Part shown: one piece after another, positions 18,199 to 30,471 of the stretch
Numbering within the stretch: the stretch's first letter is position 1
How the letters are laid out: each line of letters starts with the position of its first letter
Origin: Antedon mediterranea
Taxonomy: Eukaryota; Echinodermata; Crinoidea; Comatulida; Antedonidae
DNA: 60,000 nucleotides
Reading direction: 5' to 3'
NCBI RefSeq assembly: GCF_964355755.1
Contig: NC_092670.1
Coordinates: 20,833,201 to 20,893,200, forward strand
Translations under genes and position numbers: made by a program
The notes under the pieces: model-generated
The model's database searches: none
The model's input: only the letters and a program-made list of their open reading frames with translations
Told to the model about the DNA's origin: nothing

Positions 18199-19505
18199 TC
18201 ATACTTCTTTTGCTTGGTCAATTGCATGGTACCGCTTTTTCACGAAATCTGAAGCTTTCTTATCTCCATGACGATTACTCAAAATGGTAAACATTGTCTG
18301 GTCTTCCGCTAGAAATAGATAATATAAATATTACATAATAGAATTAGTAGCTCACTGAAAAAAATACAGTTAATGTATTATAATACAGAGTCTACAATTC
18401 CATTATTCATGAATTCATTCTTTATTTCAGATAAGTGATAGAGACATAACAAAAAAAATGTATTCTTAGAAGTCAAATATAAAATTATATCAAAGTAGTG
18501 CTGAACCTATGCATATACATTATAAGACTATTGTAAAGCTTTGTCTTCATTATCAAACTTTATGTGACAACAAAATGTGATGTCATATCACTACCATATT
18601 TAAGCATATCACTACCATATTTGGGCACATCACACTTTTTTTGATAGTGTAGACAGGGCTTTAGTTTATATTATGTAGTATTGTATTTAACAATGTTATA
18701 GCTGAATAAGTAAACAAATTCAATCAGTTAAGTTGCTTTGAAATGGTCTAACCTGTTAGAACTGGTTTCACAAGCTTAAGCGAATGCTGCTGAGATGCCC
18801 CTTGTAGGTTTATTCCAGGAATTGTTTCCAACGATATCATCGCCTCTCCTTCTAAATCATTTGAAAACATCATATCATGATCCATCACGCTGAACACTAC
18901 ACTAGCTCCTCTTTTTTTACACTGTTCTTCTCGGATATTACTGCAATAAAATATATAAAAGAAACAAATGAGTTCTTGCACTTTATTGCCCCAGCAGCCA
19001 ACTTTGAGAAGAGTAGGCAACAGGACTTAGTTAAGAAAATTAAATTGAACTCTAACGTCCCTGAATAATAAATATTTCATATTATTGCTATTATTGTTTC
19101 GAAAAATACAATGATAATATACAACACATAGTCATGTCATGTGTAATAATCAATAAAACTTACAATTCAAAACTTTGATTAAAAACTGGATTTAATGTTT
19201 TCTTTATAACCTTTGTTCTCTGTGGATCTAAATTGAACATGTGACGGGGGCAAAGTTCAATCATCACAAAAGGGTCACTAACACCTGAAATAAAAAAAAA
19301 TATTTAAAAAATGAATTTATGAAATATTTAATTTTGGAAAATTACCTCTAATAATAATAATTAATTTAATTAATATTTTCTTACCATTACAATCAAGTGC
19401 CCTGAGATTTTTCGCTTTGTTGACTTCAACAATCAGCTTACTGTCCATTGGGTTGTAGTAGCAGACGACATCTAGTTCACCATATGAATTGTCTGACCTA
19501 CTCAT
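18199..19505 (-). other. BAIAP3: BAIAP3 C2B domain and C-terminus, exons 26-29
   Basis: Exon 26 (19385-19505) encodes GELDVVCYYNPMDSKLIVEV and NLRALDCNG; exon 27 (19164-19284) VSDPFVMIELCPRHMF; exon 28 (18753-18940) SVMDHDMMFSNDLEGEAM; exon 29 (18199-18308) LSNRHGDKKASDFVKKRY, ending EV-stop. Asp residues in DCNGVSDP and MDHDMMFSND fit calcium-binding loops. The TGA is at 18199-18201. The C-terminal helix resembles that of vertebrate BAIAP3. Confidence 0.92.
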
Positions 19506-22500
19506 CTAAACAAAGAATAACAGAACTTAAATATATATAACCAATCATGTATGGTGTGGTCATTTCAATATATGGCATTGTTTGAAAGACTTTTGGGCAT
19601 ACATTTTAGAACGGAGCATTGTAGTACAATAAATAATTAGAAACAAGATATAGGGTGATGACTTATACTCATGTCTCTGGTTGTGTTTGTTGTACTGTCA
19701 GTGGGCCTAGGCTAGAGTTAGGAGTGATGACACTAGACACTTACTTGTTCCTGAGCACGTCGACTGTAGTATGAGGTGATAATTTCCTCCGTTGTTGACT
19801 TGTTGGTTACAAGACACGAGAGTAAAATCTTATAATCTTCTATCATAAGGTCTTCCATTGAAAGACCTTTTCCATCAGCGTTGAAAAACTCCAAGAGAAT
19901 CTGGAACAGTAGAATAAATCCGATATTAGTACTCAGCAGTCTTTAAAGATCCAAATGGTTGACTCAAGATTGGTCAGTCGAGTGAGAGGAAAATTCGAAA
20001 TTCGAAAAAAAAAAAGATTGCGTGTGTCAAAAAAAGATTGAGTCAATCAAATCAAACACATTATTCCTGAAACTACATAGCCTAACTTCAATTGGATTAT
20101 TTAATTATGGTAGATGTATCAATTGATCATAATCCCATAGAGAAATCACTGTAATCAATTTTTTAATTTTGTTTCAAAACGTACCTCAAGAGCAGAATGA
20201 AGCCGAACAAAGAACTCAAGACCTTTCTAAAAAAATAAACGAAAACAAACATGATTACAATACATATCCCATCTTTAACTGTAAAAAAAGTTATTTGTTG
20301 TGGCTGCAACTGTTGATTTATCATAATATGAAACTATTGTATTACCATAGAGATATCTAGAGACTATCTCTATGGTAATACACATCATTGCAGACAAATT
20401 TGTGAAAGACTCTGTCTACACTATCAGAATTTATGTGACAAAAAAAAGTGATGTGCCCATATTTGGACATGATGTTAATATCACTACTACCATATTTGGA
20501 CATATCACACTTTTTTTGTCAAACTAGTTTGATAGTGTAGAGCTTTAGGAAACTTGTGTCTTATAAGGTTCAGATAGTGATGCTGTTTCCTGCCATTCAT
20601 TTTAAATAAAAATTATTCAATTTAAAAAAAATGATGAACAGCAATGATACAGTTGTGGACAGATGAACGGGTGCCGTTTGGTGTCAGCACTTGACACAAA
20701 GTGAACTTTAGGGGAGAAGAAAGTTCTTGTATGTGTTGTTTATTCCTGCGCGCAATTGAGCTCAGTTAAGCTGCAAGGTAATTTTTAACAACTTTTTTTT
20801 ATTTTGTTTCTATTTAATTTGTATATAAAGATACAAAAAACTTACCAATTTGTTAAAATATTATTATTATTTTAGTGTGACTAAAAGTATTGTTATGTTG
20901 GTGTAGTACATGCTGAACATGCCAAAAAATGAAAGTACTTCAAATGTGAAATTAGTATTAACATGTTAGATTGAACAATACATGCAAAAAATATTATTAT
21001 ATCCTTATATTGTATAACATTTATTAATTTGTTTTTAATTAGAATCTATAAATATATAATTATAAAAACAAAAACATAATGGATTCTAGACAATCCAAGT
21101 TTATCCTTAGCACAGAAGAATCAGGATCCAGAAAAAGTGCTAACATTTTAAAAAAGCAACAAGAATGAAATTAAAAATTTAAAAGTTAATCTAATATAAA
21201 CACTCTAATTTGACAAGATTTGCCAATCAAGAAAAAGAACTAGGGAAACAGAGTAACAACAAGTCAAGTCTGTAACAATGTCTACCTGTTTATTTCCACT
21301 ATAAATTTGCGTCATCTTCTCAAAAATAAACCGTCGTCCATATTTACTTAACACTAAACATTCGCCTATTTCTCCCTACATTATCAAATTAAATTAAATT
21401 ATTTTATTTTTATATTACAACACATCCACAGCAAGCATATGACTCACCAACTAAATGATAGGAAAGAAAATTGTGATCTCTAAGCTAATACCCATTTCAC
21501 AATACCTAGCAAAATTCTGGAGTTTACACCAGCGTTTTGTTTGTCACAATCAAATATTCTGCCTTGAGCTAACTTTTATATTGAATGTGTATATGCACTA
21601 AGCTGGTCTGCAAAATATATATGTACAGTATGTATGTGTGTTTTATTTAACCTTCCGCTTCTGTTTTGAACCTCACCTGGTGGTTTTCCCGGCAATGGTA
21701 CTTTTAATCCTGTCAATTCGTTTATTTATTCTTTTTATGGTATCTTAACAAATGTAACTATAGTCTTTAGTAGGGCCTCCAATCACAAGCCCCTTGGGGT
21801 TTCCTGGAGGTCCTTTTCATCTTTAAAAATATGTTTTACTCCTTGTTTGTTTTGTGTTTTGTTTGCTTATGAGATGAATAAAGAGAAATTATAAATACAG
21901 TATATGCTCATTATTTCAGAAGGCAATTTTCATGGGTTCATAGTAATATAATTACATATTATAATGCCACTTATGAGATGTCATACTGTTTCTGTTTACT
22001 CATAACAATCATAACCATAAAATTAATACATAAAATGTATTAATTTTTGTTTTTCTGAAAATATGTGCCCTACACAAGTACCAATATTTGAATCCAATAT
22101 ATATAAAGGTGTATAAATATAACAACATGCTAATTATTACAAAAATTAACATAAATATATAAAGTATATATTTTATCTTTGATATTGTAAAAATAAAGTA
22201 TAAAAGGATAAAATAAATACATAAGTATATAGTATTCTACCTATATATGTAAACTGATAAGTAGATAAAAGTATTGTAACAATAATATTGTATCATATAT
22301 TATATGATAAAATCAACATAAATAATACTATAATATTATTACTATAATATTATTACTATAATATAATAAGTATATAATTATGTAGTGCCCGTTTTTGTCT
22401 ACCTGTTCCTCTTTTGATGTTGATGATTTCCTTAACTTCAAAGACTTAGATTTAATCTACAAAGTCCACATAGACACAAAGATATTAAAAAGGTGTTTGG

Positions 22501-25500
22501 AATAGAGGTGAAAGGGAGAATCACAATACAGCATGGTTAGTTAATGTCAGCTAATTGGTAGGTAAATAGCCTGTACAGTTTTTAAAGTGCTGTCTACACT
22601 ATCAAAACTAGTTTGATAACAATGGTGTGATGTGCCCAAATATGGTAGTGATATGATTTCATCATGTCCATATATGGCCACATCACATTTTTGCCACATA
22701 AAGTTTGATAGTGTTGACAGAGCTTAAGGAGTGTAAAATGTGAACAATTAAAAAAATCAAGAATCCTTGATTACCATCATCATCATCTTGTATGGGCATG
22801 AAAAGAAAGAAATAACTAGACACCTCTCTTCCTCCCCCAAAAAAATGATTTTTCTTTAAAAAGTTTTAAATTATGCTGTTAATAAATAGCATGCAAAGAT
22901 ATTCACACAAAAAAAAACATGCATGCTGGTTTTAAACCCTGTCCTAATCAAATTTAGAATTAAAAAACAAAGATATTCAAATAGCTAAAAAATCATGCAT
23001 GCTGGTTTTAAATTCAAAATATGATTTAAAATAAAAATAATTAAAAATATTTCTCTATAAATTTAAACATATTCAATCCGCCCACAGAAATGAATTACAC
23101 TTTCATGTATATATTAAAAGCATTGTTTTAAACATTATAATCTCATGCAGATATGATGCAAGAAAAAGTCTACCTTCATGGTTGGGAGAGCACCTATTTT
23201 CTTTTTGGTGTAATCGGTGATGGTGGATTTTAGTACCTGAATTGTATGGGTACCAAGGCTATGACCATTATGTTGATTTTGATTATGTTGCTGTTAGAAA
23301 TGAAACACAAGGAAACATTACAGAAACATATATGGCAACACTTTGGTGTAATCACTCATGGTTGATTAGTACCTACAGTGTGTGGGTACCAAGGCTATGA
23401 CCATTATGTTGATTTTGATTATGTTGCTGTTAGAAATGAAACACAAAGAAACATTACAGAAACACATGGCAACACTTTGGTGTAATCACTTGTGGTTGAT
23501 TAGTACCTATATTGTATGGGTACCAAGGCTATGACCATTATGGTGATTTTGATTATGTTCCTGTTAGAAATGAAACACAAAGAAACATTACAGAAACATA
23601 TGGCAACACTTTGGTGTAATCACTTGTGGTTGATTAGTTCCTATATTGTATGGGTACCAAGGCTATGACCATTATGGTGATTTTGATTATGTTGCTGTTA
23701 GAAATGAAACACAAAGAAACATTACAGAAACATATGGCAACACTTTGGTGTAATCACTTGTGGTTGATTAGTACCTATATTGTATGGGGACCAAGGCTAC
23801 GACCATTATGGTGGTGATGATTATGTTACTGTTAGATAAAACACAGAGAAACATTAAAGAAACATATGGCAACATTTTGGTGTAATCACTTGTGGTTGAT
23901 TAGTACCTATATTGTGTGAGGACCAAGGCTATGACCATTTTGGTGATTACTGTATGTTGAAATGAAACACATTTGGCAGCATATAAAAACCACAAACAAA
24001 TGAATTAGCTCAAAACCACGCATTTTTTTTCAGCAATTAGGGAACAAAAAAGCAAAGAAGAACAGCCCACTGACGAAAAATGAATGAATCATACTATTTT
24101 TTTTTTTTATCAAACACAGGAGATATCAAATATAAAAAATTCTAAACATAGGCCTATACTGGAGTTAATAAGTGGATACTGTCACTTAGTAGTAGTAGTA
24201 GTAGCACAGATAGCTTAGTTTACCAGTTGCATTTTGTATAATACTGTATATAATGGAACAACATTCAATAAAATATTATTTATACCAACACCAGCTACTA
24301 TTATGAAATGATATTGATACTTAAACTAAAATATACCTACCCTTAAATCATGGTGATATTATACCATTTGGCAGCTTTATTGATTAAAAGTGTAGATTAT
24401 GATAATAATGATAATAATTTACAATAATTCATATATTAAGTATGGTTAAACGATACTATAGAAGGTGTAGTTTCACAATTTGTGCATAGATAGATAGGAA
24501 TACAAACAATATGTTTTCATCTCACACGTTTTTGTCAGCTACACTGTACCTGATAGTACCTACAAATTGTGTGTTGTAATTGGACTACAATATAATCATT
24601 TAATAACACAATAAAATAACAAAGGACAAATTTTATTTAAATAGTACGCTTGACTTACCTCATGTTCACCTATGACCTGCTCTCTCATTTCATCTAAAAC
24701 AACTTGCCACAAAGTTTCGAGAATTCTGAAAGAGAAACAAAAATTTTAGACCTCATCAAGGCGATAATTTACCTTCTGTATACAAGTCAATAAAATGTGT
24801 TGTGAACTCATCGTCAAGCCGTTGACGAGTGAACATCGTCTGTTATTTGGCTCCGCATACAATGCTGTAAGCCAACTTGCATGTTTGACTCGTGGCAATT
24901 ACTGTATATTATATAACACCTATATAAATTCCTGTCACTTGATTGGACGAATGTGGGTCACATGCCGTGCAATAGTACGCACTATTCAACGATCGTTAAA
25001 TAGTACTTTTTGAAACATTTTTGTGTACGAAAAAAAAACGTCTAGATGTTATATAAAACAAATAATGAATGTTTTGTATTCGTGTAATGGTACAAATAAT
25101 GGCACTTGGTGAATGATGAAAGGTTATATCAACTCGGCTTTGCCTCGTTGATATAACCTTTCATCATTCACCTCGTGCCATTATTTGTACCATTGCACTC
25201 ATAAACATTCATTATTTGTATACTATTCAACAGTGCCTCATTACCTTGTATGTGTATTGGATACGTGAGTTTTGAGTTTTATTTATATTTGATTTATTTG
25301 AACTGTCTACTGACGAATTAAGAGGATGCCTTCTAAAGCCGTACTTGATGTTCTAGCTTCGGCCGAGTTGAGTAAACTAATATCAGACAGTATCTCAACA
25401 GCGCTGACCGGTCCCGCCTTTCGAGCAACCATGAAAGCGATATTGGATGAAGTTTTCAATGAAAAAATGGAAGCTAAATTGAAACCCTTGTTTGATAGGT

Positions 25501-28500
25501 TAGACCAGGGTGAAACTAGAATTAGTGAACTAGAGGACATTACAAAATCTGTTCCGACTCACAACACTGTTATTTCTGAACTTGAACTTAAAATTAGACG
25601 TCAAGATTCCTTGATCGATGATTTAGAGCAATACTCCCGTCGGAACTCATTAAGGATATACGGTGTGAAGGAGTCTGACGCCGAAAACACGGATAACGTT
25701 GTGAGTGATATTTGTAATGTCAAGCTTGGTATTAAGTGTTGTATTGGCGATATTGACCGATCTCATCGCGTTGGGAGGAAGAACTCAGATCGACCTAGAG
25801 CCATCTTAGTTAAACTCGTTTCGTATAACCTAAGGAACAAGATAATCACGTCTAGGAAAAAACTCAAAGGTTCTGGTGTATCAATACATGAAGATCTGAC
25901 CAAGACCCGTAGTGACTTTTTGCATCGAGTTTATACACACCAAAACGTTTCTAGATCCTGGTCATCGGGAGGACGAATTTATGCAACTTTTACCAACCGT
26001 GGGACAACAGTCACCGCGCTAATAAAATCGCTTGATCAACTTGGTTAATTTCTCAAGATTACTCAGACTGACTACAAAAAGAACTGTTTTCTTTTGTTGT
26101 TTTTTTTTGTTTTTTCCTTGTGAACAGTTAATGCCTGCTGTAACCGCCATTTTATTATTTCATTGCATCTTGAATAAATTAGTCGGTTCTTGTTGTTTAC
26201 GTCCTTGAACATTCAAACTGTATTAGCATATTAGTGTATGTGTTCAATTAAATTCCGTATTTGAATATCTGTACCACCTTTTAATATTTGCATATCTTGA
26301 TTTCTTCCTTGAATATTTTAACTGTATTAGCATATTAGTGTATGTCTTTGTTCTTTTGAATTCCGTATTTGCATATCTGTACCACCTTTTGATATTTGCA
26401 TATCTTGTTTTCTTCCTTGAATATTTAAACTGTATATGCATCTGTGTATGTCAATTGAATTCTGTACTTGCATAATTTGTACCGATTTTTCTGTCCGCAT
26501 ATATTGATTTCACTTAATCAATTGTACACCTATTTGCTTTATATTTACTGCTGTCTAATTTTGCATTTTTAATTTTTGCCTCGTCTCTAAACATGTCCTG
26601 AATCGATCTCGGCTGCTCTTTCATTTGCTAGTTTTTTATTTTATCAATGTTTAATGTTCCGTCTAATTGTTCTATGTCGTCTCGTCCTACGCATCCCTCC
26701 AGGGGCACGCATGATGATATTGTATTTAACCCCTTCTCGAACGCTGAAAATTTAAATTCTGAAAGAGATCCTGATAATCAATTTTACACCAATAAAATTA
26801 TTTCTAAATACTACCACTCTGATGATTTTATAAATGCCACTAAAAATATTGATAGAAACAATTGTCTATCAATGATACACTTTAACTCTAGAAGCTTACA
26901 ACGTAACATTGATTCTATATGTACGTTTCTGAAATCCATTAATTTTACTTTTGATATCATTGCAGGTAGTGAAACATGGCTTGACACTGATAATCCAGTT
27001 GTTCAAATTCCAAATTACGCTTTTGTTTCTAAAAACAGAGAACTTAAGCGCGGCGGTGGTGTTGGTATATATGTCCACGAACATCTTTCATTTAAAGTTC
27101 GACATGACGTCAGCATGCCTGAATCTGTTTGTGATTCTATCTTTATCGAAATTGAACAATCCTCACAATCTAATATTATTATCGGTTGTATTTATAGAGC
27201 TGGTAGTCTTGATTTTAATTATTTTTCTGATTTGTTTGATGATATATTAATTAAATTAAATGGTGAAAAGAAATCTGTTTACTTACTCGGAGACTTTAAT
27301 ATCGATTTAATCCAATACCAGTATGATAATCGTGTTAATATGTTTATGAATTCTCTTTTTAGCAACTCATTTCTACCTCTTATTCACAGACCTACTAGAA
27401 TGACCGATACAACGGCAACCCTCTTAGATCATATTCATACAAACGAATTTCGATATGAAAATCTAAGTGGAGCTTTCTTCTGCGATGCTACCGATCATCT
27501 TCCTGTGTTTAATATTGTTTACACTCCAATTGATAAACAATATAATTATCATGAACTTCCACCCTCTAGAAATTTCAGTCCCGAAAATATTAACAAATTT
27601 AAATTAAAACTTTATTTAACGTCATGGGATCATGTTATTTCCAATAATGATCCAAATTCAGCTTACAACTTATTTGAAACATCTTTAAATGACATTTATA
27701 ATACCTGTTTTCCTTTTAAGTCCAAATTAAAAAAGAATGTAAATATCCAGCCCTGGGTTACAAGTAGCATTCTTAAATCGATTAAGCACAAGCAAAAACT
27801 TTATTCCAGATTTTTAAAAAACCCAACGTCTAAGAATGAAACGATGTTTAAACGATATCGTAATTTGCTCATTACTATAATTCGCTCTTCAAAATCTGAT
27901 TACTTTCTTAAGATCTTCACCAAACATCAACACAATATTAAAAAAACTTGGTCTACAATTAGAAATGTACTTCATACTACTCCCAGCAAAAGCAACAATG
28001 TAAAACGTATTAATTGTAATGGTACCTTAACTAGTGATCCAAAGATTATTGCTAGCTTCAATGACTTTTTTGTTGACATTGGACCCACACTTGCCAGTAA
28101 AATTCCACATGATCGCAATATTAGTATTACTGACTATTTACCCAATTCCGTTGCGCAGTCTCTATTTATAAACCCAGTTGATGAAAATGAAATTCTCAAA
28201 ATTATTTCCTCATTTGGCAACAACAAAGCTCCTGGTTTAGATGGATTTAATACTTTTGTTATTAAACAATCTGCATATTTTATTTCCAAACCCCTTTGTC
28301 ATATCTTTAATTCTTCGATTTTACGCGGTATTTTTCCAGACAAATTAAAGCGCGCTATTGTAACTCCCGTCTTTAAATCCGGTAACACCTCTGAAATCAG
28401 CAACTACCGCCCTATTTCTATTCTCTCTATTTTTTCGAAATTATTTGAACGCATTATATATGATCGAACTTATTCCTTTCTTCAAAAGAATAATGTCCTC

Positions 28501-30438
28501 TTTCAGCATCAGTTTGGATTTAGAAAAGGCTACTCCACCTCAATGGCACTTATTGAGCTGACTAATTATATTTTAGATGCTTTTGAAGAAAATAAATTAT
28601 CCATGGGAATTTTGATTGATTTATCGAAAGCTTTTGACACCATTGACCACAACCTCTTGTTATCTAAGCTTTCTCACTATGGCGTTAGAGGGATTGCACT
28701 TGATTTATTCAAGAGCTATCTTCTTGACCGCACTCAGTGCACAAAATTCAATAATAATACATCGGATTTCCGATCCATCTCGTGTGGCGTTCCACAAGGG
28801 TCATTGCTTGGCCCTCTATTATTCATAATTTATATTAATGATTTTTATAATTCCTCCATTCTCTCGTCTTTCTTATATGCTGATGACACCACTATTTTAT
28901 ATTCGCATAGTGACATTAATACACTATTTGATGTTGTTAACAACGAACTTAAGTCTGTTTTAAAATATTTTTCAGCTAATAAACTTTCGGTAAACTTTAA
29001 AAAATGCAGTGCTATTATTTTTCACAGTCCTAACAAATCCTTCATTCTTGGAAATAACTTAATTTTGTTAAATAATATTAATATTCCGCTCACTGATACC
29101 GTCCAGTTTCTTGGAGTTTTTCTTGACTCTAAATTAACATGGAAATGTCATATTGATTCGGTTGCTTCGAAGGTTTAAAAAAATATAGGAATTATCTATA
29201 GGCTTTCTCACTATATCCCTTTAACAATTTTGCGTTTATTATATTGCTCTCTTATTTTGCCCTACCTAAATTATTGCAATATTGTTTGGGCTAATAATTA
29301 CAAGACATCTATTGATAGACTTATTATTTTACAAAAAAAGGCCATTAGGCTTATTACCCATTCGAATCGTCTTTCTCATACTTCGCCTATTTTTTCCGTA
29401 CATAATTTTCTTAAATTAGCTGATATCAATCTTTTTCAACAAATGTCATTTATTTATGACTCTTTGACAGCTGATTCTCCTTCATCTCATCTTTTCAAAT
29501 TTAATCACTAAGTTCATAATTATAATACTCGTATTGCACAAGACCTACATTTGCCAAAACCAAGACTCACTGCCTTTAAACATTCAATCAGATATACTGG
29601 TCCCATGAATTGGAATAAAATTCCTTTTCAAATTAAACATTCGGCTACTAAATTTTTATTTAATAAAACATTCAAATCTTTCCTCATTTCTAAATATAAT
29701 GTTTTCCCCTGGTGATGTGTGTTCGGGTGTGTCTGTGCATGTTCTGTTTGTTGATGTCTGTTTGTGTTGTGATTCGTGTCCTGTAAGTTTGTTCTGTACC
29801 TGTGTGTTTGTTGTTCCGTCTAACTTATATATTACTTCATTGTGTAGGCTTCCACATCACAGGCTTGCCTTTCGTGGATTGCCATCTTTTTTTCCACATG
29901 TTGCTGTTCTTTTTATATAAGGTATTATTTGATGTTATCAATATATTAAAAAAAAAATTAAATTATTTATTTATATATAATTTACACAGTGCTATGCAAC
30001 ACAATTGATTTGTATATATGTATGTGTGTGTGTGTATGTATATAGCTCTGCTTACTTTTCTGGCTGTTTACTTTATCGTTTTGATTTAGTTTTTCGCTTT
30101 TTTTTGTATCTCCTTTGAGATCCAGCCACTGATACCCATAGCATTGTCATTTTTTTCAGTAATTTGCCTTTGGATTTATATATATTTGTATATATATATT
30201 TATATGTTCTTTGCCTGATTTGTTTATATATAAATATTGTATATTTATATATATATGTAACTGAAAATAGTCTATATAGGCTATATATTTATATTATATT
30301 TCCTCATCTTTATCGTTTCAAATTAATTAATTAACATTTCAGTATATCGCCGGGCTGTTTAGAATTAATGTTTATTGTCTGATGAGTTTGTGTGTATGTA
30401 TGTATGTATATATGTATATGTGTGTGTGTGTATGTATA

Positions 30439-30471
<33 letters not shown>

